The notes beneath the pieces are model-generated. The model saw only the letters and a list, made by a program, of their open reading frames with translations. It had not been told where the DNA came from and made no database searches. This document shows positions 45,051 through 54,671 of a DNA stretch of 64,000 nt, piece after piece. A program made the translations under genes and the position numbers. Numbering within the stretch: the stretch's first letter is position 1; the number at the start of each line of letters is the position of its first letter. The stretch spans positions 1-64,000 of the forward strand of contig DEJQ01000035.1 in the NCBI GenBank assembly GCA_002353575.1. Reading direction: 5' to 3'. Source of the stretch: Prevotellaceae bacterium UBA2744. GTDB lineage: Bacteria; Bacteroidota; Bacteroidia; Bacteroidales; Bacteroidaceae.

Positions 45051-45104
45051 GCATGCCGTGAGCACTCAGGCCGCGAGCATAGCTGTGAATAATACATTCT
45101 TTAT
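45051..45104 (-). pseudogene. Decayed lipoprotein signal peptide of the hydrolase
   Basis: The frame upstream of the hydrolase reads I-KNVLFTAMLAA-stop-VLTAC: positive residue, hydrophobic core and a proper lipobox LTAC (Cys codon 45053-45051). It is interrupted by TGA at 45068-45066, and the expected start is ATA at 45104-45102. Two lesions in one signal argue for real decay rather than a single sequencing error. Confidence 0.6.
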
Positions 45105-45240
45105 CGTTATATATATATAAATTAAATACTCCTCCCTTAAAAAACACATCCGGTTCAACTCCTGCGGAAATCAGCTATGGGAGCCACCGTCATCGTGCCA
45201 GCGCGATACTCTTTTATTTTATTAATGTTTCTGTTGTCTG

Positions 45241-47241
45241 TTATGTGGTTTCCCGGTGCTCTTTTGGCGAAACCCCGTACATCGTACGGAAGCAGCGGCT
45301 GAAATAGCTGACAGAAGAGAACCCGGTGGCATCGCTGATTTCTGAAATTGTCATGTCAGTTTGCTGCAGCATCTTTGCAGCATGACTCAGTCTGATTGTT
45401 CTTATGAACTCACTGGGCTTTTGTCCTGTTACGCTCTGAATCTTTCTGTATAATGTCATGCGACTCATGCAAAGGTCGCTGCTCATCAGTTCCACACTGT
45501 AGTCAACGTCGCTCAGATGGTCTTCCACGCATTTTATGGCTTTGTGCAGCCATTCTTTTCTTTCGGCGTTGCCTGTAGTGCCGTCATCCGTATTGTCATC
45601 CGATTCCTGTGCATCTTGTCCTTTTATATTCTGCAGAAACAAGTGCCGCTGACGTCGCAGGTAAAAGTAGTGGATAAGAACAACCATCGACACTGCAAGA
45701 AGCATGATGCCGATGCACAGCATCCACCATGATGTAAGCCAGTTGGGTATCTCCTTCACGACAATGTTTTCTTGCGGACGGTTCCACCGCTTTCCCGGTT
45801 CCGTTTCTGCCATTTCTATACAATACGTACCGTTGGCTTCACGGCTTTGCTGACGCAGGGTTTTCCGGATCGGGTCGTATATGCGTGTGTATTTATTATA
45901 CACGATAAGCAGCCGGTTACCTTCGTATGGTAGCAATTGTACTACTCCGTCGCCATTCTCGTTGCTTGCATAGTCATCTGCATCCGCCTTCCCGTTTCTG
46001 TATCGGTACAGATTGCCGTAGGCAGATGCAAACCACAGATTGCCGTCATCTGTGACGGCGAGTGCCGAGATGTCGGGAATATTGAGAGTAGCAGTTTCTT
46101 TGTGCGTTACAAGCGACATGCAGCGCACGTCTCTGCCCGTACTGAACCATAGTTTCTTTTCCCTGTCGATGACAAATGCCTCAGGAGGTGTGGTGAATGC
46201 CGTACTGAGGGCTATGCTGTCCATGCGTGAAGTGTCGTTTTGGTTAAGCCTCCTCCTGGCTATGTCAATCCATGATGTCTGCGGCTGTCGTGTGATGACA
46301 AACGATTCAGGTTTGCTGCTCGCTACCAGGAGTCTGCCCTGCCTGTCCGAAGCCAGGCGGTTCAGACGGTCTGTCCCTGACAGCAGTGGGTTGTCAGGCA
46401 ACAGCATTTCTGTCAGTTCGCTGCTGTTTTTAAACAGCCTGACTTTGTTCATTGCTATCATCCAGAGGTGTTGTCCGTCAGCCGACAGTCGCAGGTCCGT
46501 ACAGATAGTGTTGCCTGTCTGCGGCTGGTGTGTGATGGTTCCGTTGTCTGTACGGTAGCGGACTATGCCTTCTCCTATGGTGCCTACCCATAGGCAGCCG
46601 TCCTGCCCCGTCTCGGCTATGTTAGTAGGATGCGCACTGGTATTCCACGGCATTTCGGCGAATTTGTCACCGTCGAACCTGGTCAGTCCGCCATTCCACT
46701 GGGTAGCCCAGATGTCGCCGCTGCTTGTTTCGGTCAGTCGTGCAACATAGGTGTCGTGTCCGTGCCACCTTGACGTATAGACAGCATTGATGCTTAAATC
46801 CGGTTGCAATGAGTATATTTTTTTGTTTGCTGTCAGGAGGATTTTTCCGTTTTTGCATACCAGAATGTCATCCACGCGCTTGTCATCTACGCCATCTATG
46901 CGTTTGATGCTGAAATCTAATTTGTTGAGTACATAAGCTCCGTGGAAGGTCCCTATGATGATGTTTGACCCCGACTCAGCCAAACTGGCAATGTTGTTGC
47001 TTCCTAAAAGGGTCGGATGGGATGCATCGTTTCTGAATGCATTGATATGACGCCCATCGTCGCGATAAACTCCGTCGCCTTCCGTACCATACCACATACA
47101 TCCTTCGCTGTCCTGAATCACGCAAAGCACATGGTCTGTCTGCAGCATTTCCTGATTGGGCATTTGCAGAAAACTATAATCTTGTGCGACAGAGAAAGCC
47201 ACGTAATACAGACAAAATATGAATATTGCAAGCAGACGCAT
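45241..47241 (-). CDS. Membrane-bound AraC-type regulator with beta-propeller sensor
   Basis: 666 residues. Signal/anchor 1-19, then a periplasmic sensor made of two-component-propeller repeats (SEGCMWYGTEGDGVYR, SGDIWATQWNGGLTRF, QDGCLWVGTIGEGIVRY and DDGNLWFASAYGNLYRY), one membrane span (about 508-535), and a C-terminal AraC/HTH_18 domain (about 575-660, ending FSSVSYFSRCFRTMYGVSP). Histidine kinase and receiver domains of the usual hybrid (HTCS) regulators are absent, so signal must pass straight across the membrane to the DNA-binding domain. Divergent from the GH51-GH53 genes, which it probably controls in response to arabinan or galactan oligosaccharides. Confidence 0.88.
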   Translation of the reverse strand: MRLLAIFIFCLYYVAFSVAQDYSFLQMPNQEMLQTDHVLCVIQDSEGCMWYGTEGDGVYRDDGRHINAFRNDASHPTLLGSNNIASLAESGSNIIIGTFHGAYVLNKLDFSIKRIDGVDDKRVDDILVCKNGKILLTANKKIYSLQPDLSINAVYTSRWHGHDTYVARLTETSSGDIWATQWNGGLTRFDGDKFAEMPWNTSAHPTNIAETGQDGCLWVGTIGEGIVRYRTDNGTITHQPQTGNTICTDLRLSADGQHLWMIAMNKVRLFKNSSELTEMLLPDNPLLSGTDRLNRLASDRQGRLLVASSKPESFVITRQPQTSWIDIARRRLNQNDTSRMDSIALSTAFTTPPEAFVIDREKKLWFSTGRDVRCMSLVTHKETATLNIPDISALAVTDDGNLWFASAYGNLYRYRNGKADADDYASNENGDGVVQLLPYEGNRLLIVYNKYTRIYDPIRKTLRQQSREANGTYCIEMAETEPGKRWNRPQENIVVKEIPNWLTSWWMLCIGIMLLAVSMVVLIHYFYLRRQRHLFLQNIKGQDAQESDDNTDDGTTGNAERKEWLHKAIKCVEDHLSDVDYSVELMSSDLCMSRMTLYRKIQSVTGQKPSEFIRTIRLSHAAKMLQQTDMTISEISDATGFSSVSYFSRCFRTMYGVSPKEHRETT

Positions 47242-47324
47242 TTTGTTTTTTTATGAAACTGCACAAAGTTACAAAAGTTAAACTATAAGTTACATTTTTG
47301 AAATGGTTTTTTATTAAAACAATG

Positions 47325-47332
47325 TACTTTTG
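47325..47332 (+). promoter_or_regulatory. -7 element before the GH51 gene
   Basis: TACTTTTG, exact TAnnTTTG, about 63 bases before the ATG at 47395. A TTTG at 47297-47300 gives a 24-base spacer, longer than usual, as may happen at an activator-dependent promoter. Confidence 0.55.
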
Positions 47333-47394
47333 CGGCGATGAAATCGTGAAAAATACATGTTGAAATAAATTTTTTAAGAAAAACAGGACTTTTT

Positions 47395-49926
47395 ATGAAA
47401 AGACTATTCTTTACAATTACGTTGGTGGCTGGCTGCCTGACAGCCACAGCCGAGACGACACCGATTCAGATTGATGTTGCCAAAAAGGGAGCCCTGGTCT
47501 CACCCAACCTCTATGGCATTTTCTTTGAAGAAATCAGCCATGCAGGCGATGGAGGCCTTTATGCAGAACTGGTACAGAACCGCGGCTTTGAGGAGCACGT
47601 ACTCCCCTCGGGCATGACTTACAAGAAAGGCCGTGCCTATGCACCCGATGCCATGAACTACGAACATCGTAATAACCGTAAGTGGAACATCCCCTGGAAT
47701 CTTGAGGAGAAGAAGATGACCGGTTGGAGTGTGCAGAACGAAAACAGCGTGGTGAAATACGATGTAATCGAAGCCTCAACTCCTCTGCACCCCAATACAC
47801 CTCATGCCATGAAGCTGGAGATAAAGAAAGTGGATGCAGGCGGCAAGGTTCTGCTGACCAATACCGGCTACTGGGGTATGGAGTTCAAGTCGGGCGAGAA
47901 ATACGACTTGCGCTTCTATGTGAAGAGTAATAACTACAATGGAAAGATAGTTGCCCGCCTGCGTGATACCGACAGCAAGACGATTCTCGGATCTGCCGAA
48001 TTCTCTGGCAGGCAGCTGAAGGACTGGACCGAACTGACAGCAACCATTACTTCTGAGGGTTCTACAGGAAAGGGCGAACTATCTGTTGAGTTCGACCAGA
48101 AAGGTGTCCTTCTTATAGACTATGTGTCCTTGTTCCCTCAAAACACCTTCAAGGGACGCAAAAACGGACAGCGTGCCGACGTGGCACAGATGCTCGTCAA
48201 TCTGCATCCTAAATTCATGCGCTGGCCCGGAGGCTGCATCGTCGAGGGTGCTACATACGAGAACCGTGTGAAGTGGAAGGAGACGCTTGGCGACCCGATG
48301 ACACGCCGCGGCGAATGGGACGTCTGGGGTTACCGTGCCACTTGGGGTATGGGCTATCATGAGTTCTTGCAGTTCTGCGAAGACTTGGGTATGGACGCAA
48401 TGTTCGTAGATAATGCCGGCATGTCGTGTTCAGTGCGCAACGGAGACTTTGTAAGCAGCGATGCCGACATGGATGCAGTGGTTCAGGACTTCCGCGATGC
48501 TATCGACTACGCACTTGCCGACCCTGCCGCAAACAAATGGGCAAAGATGCGTGCAGATGCAGGTCATCCGGCTCCCTTCCCGCTGAAATATGTCGAAATC
48601 GGCAACGAGAATGTAGGTCCCGAGTATGTCAAGCATTTCAATTATATATTCAAGAAGCTCAAGGCTGAATATCCTCAGATAATTTTCATCAACACCCTGG
48701 GACACACCGATGCACTGCTCGAGCAGATACCGGGCGACTACATGGTAGATCCTCATTGGTATCGCAACCCTGATTTCTTCTTCAACAACAACCATCTCTT
48801 CGACAATGCCCCTCGCACCCATGACATCTATGTAGGCGAATATGCCTGCAATGGTGGTGTAGGAGCCGGCAACCTGCTTGCTGCCCTTAGCGAGGCTGCT
48901 TTCATCATGGGCATGGAGCGCAACAGCGATGTTGTCAAGATGTCAAGCTATGCTCCGCTGTTTGAAAACGAAAACCGCCGCGACTGGCCTTGCAACCTCA
49001 TCCACATAAACAGCAGCGAGGTGTTTGGACGTGCCTCTTATTACGTGCAGCAGATGGCGGCAGAAAACCGTCCGGCATACAATGTTTTCGTAAGCGAGAC
49101 GACGACTCCGGGGAAAATAGAGCCTTACAAGGCTGGCGGAATCGGACTGGGCAGCTATGCCACTCAGTGTGAATACAGGGATATAAGGATTACTACAGCC
49201 GACGGCACCGTGAGCCAGGTGAACGTTGACAGGCTGATGGCGAAAAAGGGAAAATGGACTGCCGACAGTCAGGTCATACGTCAGACATCTGACGAACAGC
49301 TGACAATGGCACAGCTGCCAGATTTTCAGGGCGACAATTACACTCTCGAATTGAAGGCCCGTAAGCTCTCCGGTGCCGAAGGCTTTTTCATCTATTACGG
49401 ATTAGACAGAGACGGGCGTAACGGCTTTGCTGCCAACATAGGCGGCTGGAACAATCGTACTACAGCCATTCAACCCATGCACCGCGGCAGGGTAACAGAC
49501 GTGGTCGGTCGTCGTCATCGTCAGTCCGTTGCAGAAGACAAGTGGTACGATATCCGTCTCGTGGTCACTTCAATGGCGGCTACCCTATATGTCGATGGAG
49601 AAGAGATGACCGTTGCCAAGCCTGCAGCACCTACACGTCAGTTCTGTCAGGCAGGCTACGACGAGCAGAGTGGTGAACTCGTCGTCAAGGTAGTAAACGG
49701 AACCGACAAACCCTACCGCCGCAGTTTCCAGATTGGTGGAGCAACGGACATCATGCCTACAGGCAAGGTAATCACGCTTGCGGGCGAAGCTAATGATGAG
49801 AACACCTTTGACAATCCCACAAAATTGTCTCCTGTCACTACCATGTACGGAAAGTTCGGAAAACAGTTCGACTACGAATTTCAGCCTATGTCGTTCACAA
49901 TAATGCGTATTAAAACAAAAATATAA
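47395..49926 (+). CDS. Alpha-L-arabinofuranosidase, GH51
   Basis: Removes arabinofuranose from arabinan or arabinogalactan. 843 residues with a signal peptide (about 1-20, TATAE). N-terminal IQIDVAKKGALVSPNLYGIFFEEIS opening (given in part), an early carbohydrate-binding-like insert, then the GH51 barrel with acid/base Glu in EIGNENVG (about 403) and nucleophile Glu in VGEYA (about 480). A C-terminal laminin-G/DUF1080-like insertion (about 580-740) precedes the final beta domain, longer than basic GH51 enzymes. First gene of the plus-strand locus. Confidence 0.93.
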   Translation: MKRLFFTITLVAGCLTATAETTPIQIDVAKKGALVSPNLYGIFFEEISHAGDGGLYAELVQNRGFEEHVLPSGMTYKKGRAYAPDAMNYEHRNNRKWNIPWNLEEKKMTGWSVQNENSVVKYDVIEASTPLHPNTPHAMKLEIKKVDAGGKVLLTNTGYWGMEFKSGEKYDLRFYVKSNNYNGKIVARLRDTDSKTILGSAEFSGRQLKDWTELTATITSEGSTGKGELSVEFDQKGVLLIDYVSLFPQNTFKGRKNGQRADVAQMLVNLHPKFMRWPGGCIVEGATYENRVKWKETLGDPMTRRGEWDVWGYRATWGMGYHEFLQFCEDLGMDAMFVDNAGMSCSVRNGDFVSSDADMDAVVQDFRDAIDYALADPAANKWAKMRADAGHPAPFPLKYVEIGNENVGPEYVKHFNYIFKKLKAEYPQIIFINTLGHTDALLEQIPGDYMVDPHWYRNPDFFFNNNHLFDNAPRTHDIYVGEYACNGGVGAGNLLAALSEAAFIMGMERNSDVVKMSSYAPLFENENRRDWPCNLIHINSSEVFGRASYYVQQMAAENRPAYNVFVSETTTPGKIEPYKAGGIGLGSYATQCEYRDIRITTADGTVSQVNVDRLMAKKGKWTADSQVIRQTSDEQLTMAQLPDFQGDNYTLELKARKLSGAEGFFIYYGLDRDGRNGFAANIGGWNNRTTAIQPMHRGRVTDVVGRRHRQSVAEDKWYDIRLVVTSMAATLYVDGEEMTVAKPAAPTRQFCQAGYDEQSGELVVKVVNGTDKPYRRSFQIGGATDIMPTGKVITLAGEANDENTFDNPTKLSPVTTMYGKFGKQFDYEFQPMSFTIMRIKTKI

Positions 49927-49934
49927 ACAATGCC

Positions 49935-50045
49935 ATGAAAAAACACATTCTGTCTTTTTTGCTGTCACTGACGGCGAGTATCAACTGTAGTTTCGGAAAC
50001 GGAACTACAGCTTTCATGAACCTTTTTCCAACCGAAATAAATTAA
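49935..50045 (+). CDS. 36-residue signal-peptide-like small ORF
   Basis: Begins MKKHILSFLLSLTASINCSF and ends LFPTEIN. The first 20 residues are a good signal peptide (two Lys, hydrophobic core), then the frame stops 13 bases before the GH53 gene. It lies in the 132-base gap inside the operon. It is either a genuine secreted micropeptide or the 5' end of a deleted secreted enzyme gene. I favour a remnant; no family is recognised. Confidence 0.45.
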   Translation: MKKHILSFLLSLTASINCSFGNGTTAFMNLFPTEIN

Positions 50046-50058
50046 AATAAAAACTGAG

Positions 50059-51927
50059 ATGAGAAGAATTCTTATTGTATTTGTACTGTTGCTGTCTTCA
50101 TTAAGCAGCCTTGCCTATACCGTGACCGACACAATCTTCAACCGTTCAGAACACGAAGACTTCGCTTTCGGAGCCGATGTGAGTTTCATACCGCAGATGG
50201 AGAGTTGGGGCACGAAATGGCTTGATAAAAACGGAAAGCAGCGTGACATCCTTCAGATTCTGAAAGACCAGGGAATCAATAATATTCGCCTGCGTGTGTG
50301 GACCGTGAACAGCGGCGCGAGCAGTAAGCAGGAGGTAGTAAACATGTGTAAGCGTGCCAAGGCAAAGAATATGGGCGTGATGATTGACTTCCACTATAGT
50401 GACACGTGGGCAGACCCAGGCAGCCAGACGATTCCCTCTACATGGACCGACCACAGCGTAGATGCCTTAGCGCAGAACGTATATGACCACACCTATGATG
50501 TCCTCTCAGCCATCAAGGCTGCGGGCGTCATCCCTAAGTGGGTCCAGGTAGGCAACGAAACCAAGCGTGGCATGCTCTACCCCGTGGGGCAGACCAATAA
50601 GGGCGGTTCGGTGGCATTTGCCAAGTTCGTGCAGAGCGGTTATAACGCAGTGAAAGCCGTTGACCCTTCGATGCAGGTCATCGTACACCTGCCCGACGGA
50701 CACGACAACTCACTTTATCGCAGTATCTTCGACGGACTCAAGAAAAACGGTGCCAAATGGGACATCATCGGTCTGTCTGCCTATCCGCGTTGGTCGCACC
50801 TCGACGGACCTACAATGATTACTAAGGTGATGGCAAACATAAATGACCTGAAACAACGCTACGGCACCCCCTGCATGGTCGTAGAGACCGGCCATTATCC
50901 TCGCGAGGCAGTCGTAGGCAACCAGTATCTCGTAGGTGTCATGGATCGCATGATCAAGAATGGCGACCTGGGATGCTTCTACTGGGAACCCGAATCCATG
51001 GGCGGTTATGACATGGGTGCATGGGACGAGACTACAAGGCAACCAACAGTCATGATGGATGCCTTCCTCGGTATCAAGCATACTGAGGTGGCATGGATTA
51101 TGAAGGCACAGATGCAGTCGCCTGCAGACGACCAGACGTTTGCTTCTGGCGACATCGAGTTGCAGACCCGCATTCAGCATAGGCGTAAGGGGCGTATCCA
51201 GTCTGTACAGTTCTATCTTGACAATAAGTCTGCAGGCACATACAAGTTTCCTAACCCTGCCGAAACGAGTACTACGACCGACGCCGCATTCCTGATTAAT
51301 GACGTCGAAACTGGTGTACATACAGCCTGGACTAAGACCACCGACACTTCAAAGAACCTGCAGACATCCGACACAGTGACTTTCATGGTAGGCGAATCCG
51401 CCCTATTGCACGATGCGACCCTGAAAGATGCCGACCAGAAAGACGGCTCTGCCAGCTGGGGCATTTCATTCCCGGCAACAGGCAAATACCGCCTTGTGTT
51501 GAAATATACCTGTTCATCAGTCCGCGGCATAGAGACCCGGCTCAATGGCGACAGTATAGGAAGGACATTCCTGTTGACAAAAACCAATGCCCATCAGGCT
51601 ATCGACATCGAAGTGCCGAAGGCGGGAAACGGTATTCTGCAATTAGTAGCCACCAGCCGTTCCGGCTTGCCCGACATCTCTTCCGTGCGCATCTTCCCTC
51701 TCGAGGGACAGGCTTTGCCTGCACAGGCAGACGTCACTGCCGTCACATCCATCACCGGCGGTTCCGATGCCGAGGTGTATGTGTATAGTATGAACGGAAC
51801 ATTCATCTACCGTACGACACAGTCTGCACTGGGTGTCAGACTTGGCAACAGACCGTCTGCCGTCGTCTATCTGCCGAACAGCGGATTCAGTTCTCCCGTA
51901 ATAGTCAGAAAATATCCTAACCCATAA
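50059..51927 (+). CDS. Endo-beta-1,4-galactanase GH53 with C-terminal beta domains
   Basis: Cuts beta-1,4-galactan of pectic arabinogalactan I. 622 residues with signal peptide about 1-19. GH53 barrel about 30-355: FAFGADVSF, IDFHYSDTWADPG, acid/base Glu in QVGNET (about 165), nucleophile Glu in VETGHYP (about 275), FYWEPE. An Ig-like strand region, a beta-sandwich and a last domain with VYVYSMNGTFIYRTTQ, resembling a type IX secretion C-terminus, follow. The esterase gene begins 14 bases later. Confidence 0.92.
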   Translation: MRRILIVFVLLLSSLSSLAYTVTDTIFNRSEHEDFAFGADVSFIPQMESWGTKWLDKNGKQRDILQILKDQGINNIRLRVWTVNSGASSKQEVVNMCKRAKAKNMGVMIDFHYSDTWADPGSQTIPSTWTDHSVDALAQNVYDHTYDVLSAIKAAGVIPKWVQVGNETKRGMLYPVGQTNKGGSVAFAKFVQSGYNAVKAVDPSMQVIVHLPDGHDNSLYRSIFDGLKKNGAKWDIIGLSAYPRWSHLDGPTMITKVMANINDLKQRYGTPCMVVETGHYPREAVVGNQYLVGVMDRMIKNGDLGCFYWEPESMGGYDMGAWDETTRQPTVMMDAFLGIKHTEVAWIMKAQMQSPADDQTFASGDIELQTRIQHRRKGRIQSVQFYLDNKSAGTYKFPNPAETSTTTDAAFLINDVETGVHTAWTKTTDTSKNLQTSDTVTFMVGESALLHDATLKDADQKDGSASWGISFPATGKYRLVLKYTCSSVRGIETRLNGDSIGRTFLLTKTNAHQAIDIEVPKAGNGILQLVATSRSGLPDISSVRIFPLEGQALPAQADVTAVTSITGGSDAEVYVYSMNGTFIYRTTQSALGVRLGNRPSAVVYLPNSGFSSPVIVRKYPNP

Positions 51928-51941
51928 ACCCCATTGAAACT

Positions 51942-53528
51942 ATGAAACTACTACTCATCGCAGCAATGTTCCTCTCGTCGCTCACAGCAGCGGCACAGAC
52001 CGAACGTAAAATCACCGTCACCGAAAACGTAGCCTACCGCACCGACGTAGGCAAGAGTACTGTGCTCGACCTCGCACAGCCCCAGTTCGGACCGCAGCAG
52101 AACCGCCCCGCCATCCTCATCATCCACGGCGGAGGATGGAGCGCAGGTTCCAAAAACGACATGGTGTATCGCACCCTTATGATTGACTATGCCCTGAAAG
52201 GCTACGTCGTGTGCAACATGAACTACCGCCTCGTGCAGGAAGCACCCCTGCCAGCCTGCATAGAAGACGTACAGGCAGCCGTACGGTGGATGAAGTCCAA
52301 TGCACAGAAATTAGGAATCGACCCCGCCCGCATCGGCACTTACGGCCATTCGGCAGGCGGTCACCTCTCCTTGATGGCAGGTCTCACGGCAGGAGTAGCC
52401 TGTGCAGCCGGCGGAGCTCCGCCTACGGAGATAGGCCGCCCTGGTCCCTGGGCAGATCACAAAGAGTGGTGGCCCATTGGTCATATAGACAAGAGTCCTG
52501 TCCCCTTCCTCGTACTTCAGGGAGCAGAAGACCCCGTTGTGCGTCCTAACCTTACCGAAGACTGGGTGAAGAAAATGCATCAGGCGGGTGCCGACATAGA
52601 CTATGTCAAAGTGCACGGCGACCATGGAGTAGCATTCGACCGGCAGCTTGAATTTACACGCCCCGCCATCGACGCCTTCTTTGCCCGACATCTGAAGTTC
52701 AACGACCAATCCATCAGCTATGAACAAGTGAAGGTGCCTGACTTCGGCGGCAGCGGACGCCTGAAGGCCATCGCCCTTCGCGAGAAGTCTCTTCCTGACT
52801 TTGTCGTATATCGTCCAGCCGACCTCCGTGGCGCGGTGGGCCGCAACCGTGGTGCACTTCCCGTGCTCGTCTTCTGCAACGGCGGTTGCATGGACACCAG
52901 CATCGGATATGAGAATATGCTCACCGACATAGCTTCTTACGGATATGTAGTAGTAGCTATTGGCGAACTGCAGATGTTTGCTCAGCACGAAAACGACACG
53001 CATACCCCCTCTTCGATGGTTCAGAAAGCCCTCGACTGGATTACTCAGCAGGCAGCCGATTCTACCTCCTATTACTATAAGCGAATCGATGCAGACAAGA
53101 TAGCAGGTGCGGGTCATTCGTGCGGTGGAGCACAGATCCTTGCCAATGCAGCCGACAAACGTCTGAAGACCTACCTCATCCTCAATGCCGGAATGGGTAA
53201 GATGGAGATGGCAGGAGCCAGTTCCAAGTCGCTGAAAAACCTCCATGCCCCCATACTCTATCTCGTCGGAGGGAAGAGCGACGTGGCATGGCGGAATGCA
53301 CAGATCGACTTCAAGTCTATCAAGAAAGTGCCAGCGGTGCTTGCCGACAATACCGAAAGCGGACATGGCGGAACCTACGAACAACCCAACGGCGGTGCCA
53401 ATGCGCGTATGGTTCGCAGTTGGCTCGACTGGCAGCTCAAAGGCAGCAAGGAATACGATAATCTCTTCCTTGGTGGTGACCTGAAAGGCTATGATGGTTG
53501 GACTATAGAGAAAAAGAACTTCAAATAA
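51942..53528 (+). CDS. Two-domain secreted esterase (alpha/beta hydrolase pair)
   Basis: 528 residues with signal peptide about 1-19. Two alpha/beta-hydrolase domains in tandem: domain 1 (about 25-250) has IHGGGWSAGSK, nucleophile GHSAGGH, Asp in GAEDPV and His in HGDHGV, like BD-FAE-type carbohydrate esterases; domain 2 (about 265-515) has nucleophile GHSCGGAQ and a His in ESGHGGTY. Both sites look complete. Sitting between two galactanases it probably removes acetyl or feruloyl groups from pectic side chains. Which domain does what cannot be told. Confidence 0.85.
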   Translation: MKLLLIAAMFLSSLTAAAQTERKITVTENVAYRTDVGKSTVLDLAQPQFGPQQNRPAILIIHGGGWSAGSKNDMVYRTLMIDYALKGYVVCNMNYRLVQEAPLPACIEDVQAAVRWMKSNAQKLGIDPARIGTYGHSAGGHLSLMAGLTAGVACAAGGAPPTEIGRPGPWADHKEWWPIGHIDKSPVPFLVLQGAEDPVVRPNLTEDWVKKMHQAGADIDYVKVHGDHGVAFDRQLEFTRPAIDAFFARHLKFNDQSISYEQVKVPDFGGSGRLKAIALREKSLPDFVVYRPADLRGAVGRNRGALPVLVFCNGGCMDTSIGYENMLTDIASYGYVVVAIGELQMFAQHENDTHTPSSMVQKALDWITQQAADSTSYYYKRIDADKIAGAGHSCGGAQILANAADKRLKTYLILNAGMGKMEMAGASSKSLKNLHAPILYLVGGKSDVAWRNAQIDFKSIKKVPAVLADNTESGHGGTYEQPNGGANARMVRSWLDWQLKGSKEYDNLFLGGDLKGYDGWTIEKKNFK

Positions 53529-53539
53529 CAGAGTAAAAA

Positions 53540-54658
53540 ATGCTACACATCCCCATCAGGCAGTTATTGCTATCTGCACTGTTTCTGTTTCCACTTATTC
53601 CCGTCAGTGCTCGAAAACGCCCTGCCGACACCACTTTTGTCAAGGGTGCTGACGTAGGATTCCTCCTCGGTCAGGAACGTCGCGGTGTGAAGTTTCACGA
53701 CCGCAGCGGCCACGAGCGCGAATGTCTTCAGATGCTTCGCGACGATTATCAAATTAGTGCTATCCGCATGCGCGTGTGGGTAAATCCGCGTGGCGGAACC
53801 TGCGACAAGAACGAACTTCTCCTTATGGCTCGTCGTGCGAAAGCCCTCAGCATGGACTTCATGGTTGATTTTCACTATAGTGACTCGTGGGCAGACCCTG
53901 GCAAGCAACCTATCCCGAAGGCATGGCTCGGACACACGTACGAGGAGATGTTGCAGGACGTGCGCAATCACACCATTGAAGTTCTCACCCTGCTCAAGGA
54001 GGGCGGAATCACACCCCGCTGGGTTCAGGTAGGCAATGAAACTACTAACGGACTCCTATGGAGCGTGAAAACCGATGAACGCGGATGGGAGGTTAAGGAC
54101 TCAAATGGGAAGACTACCATCACCCATTCCATGGGTCACATAAAGACTCAGCCGCAGCAGTATGCCGGATTTATCCGTAGCGGTTATGATGCTGTGAAGG
54201 AGGTCTTTCCCGATGCTATCGTGATTGTGCATCTCGACCGTGGACACCGTCAGAGCATCTATGACCACAATCTCGACACACTCGTCAAATATGGAGCTAA
54301 GTTCGATATGGTAGGCATGTCGCTCTATCCTTACTGGGCTATGGAGGGACATCCTGAACTCACTGCCGACAGCGTCATTACCAGTTGTATGGCGAATATT
54401 CGTCATGTCAGTCAGAAGTACGATTGTGATGTGATGATAGTGGAGACTGGCTACGAGGTTGACGAGAAGCATCCCGAAGTGATGGAGGAGGGGAAACGCC
54501 AACTTTCGCGTGTCATACGCGAAGCCCGTACTCAGACCGGTGGTCGCTGTCGTGGTGTGTTCTACTGGGAACCGCAGTGTATGCCTGGTGGTTACAGACT
54601 CGGTGCCTTCGATAGTAAGGCAACTCCTACAGCCATCATGGACGGCTTTCTGGAGTAG
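53540..54658 (+). CDS. Endo-beta-1,4-galactanase GH53, single domain
   Basis: 372 residues with signal peptide about 1-24. Only the GH53 barrel: FVKGADVGFL, VDFHYSDSWADPG, QVGNET (Glu about 165), IVETGYE (Glu about 302), FYWEPQ. It is a paralogue of the gene at 50059 but far enough diverged that a recent duplication is unlikely, and it lacks the C-terminal domains, so the two enzymes may act in different places. Follows the esterase by 11 bases and ends 13 bases from the convergent GH3 gene. Confidence 0.93.
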   Translation: MLHIPIRQLLLSALFLFPLIPVSARKRPADTTFVKGADVGFLLGQERRGVKFHDRSGHERECLQMLRDDYQISAIRMRVWVNPRGGTCDKNELLLMARRAKALSMDFMVDFHYSDSWADPGKQPIPKAWLGHTYEEMLQDVRNHTIEVLTLLKEGGITPRWVQVGNETTNGLLWSVKTDERGWEVKDSNGKTTITHSMGHIKTQPQQYAGFIRSGYDAVKEVFPDAIVIVHLDRGHRQSIYDHNLDTLVKYGAKFDMVGMSLYPYWAMEGHPELTADSVITSCMANIRHVSQKYDCDVMIVETGYEVDEKHPEVMEEGKRQLSRVIREARTQTGGRCRGVFYWEPQCMPGGYRLGAFDSKATPTAIMDGFLE

Positions 54659-54671
54659 TAAGAATACATGT

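Noticed and set aside
45066..45068. In-frame TGA read as selenocysteine
   Set aside because: It falls in a signal peptide hydrophobic core, no SECIS-like hairpin was noticed, and the upstream start is also lost.
45155..45240. Minus-strand frame ending GTMTVAPIADFRRS, which looks like a protein C-terminus
   Set aside because: Only about 28 codons, no start, no family; may be debris but cannot be supported.
52311..53384. 357-codon minus-strand frame opposite the esterase
   Set aside because: Antisense shadow of an intact two-domain hydrolase.
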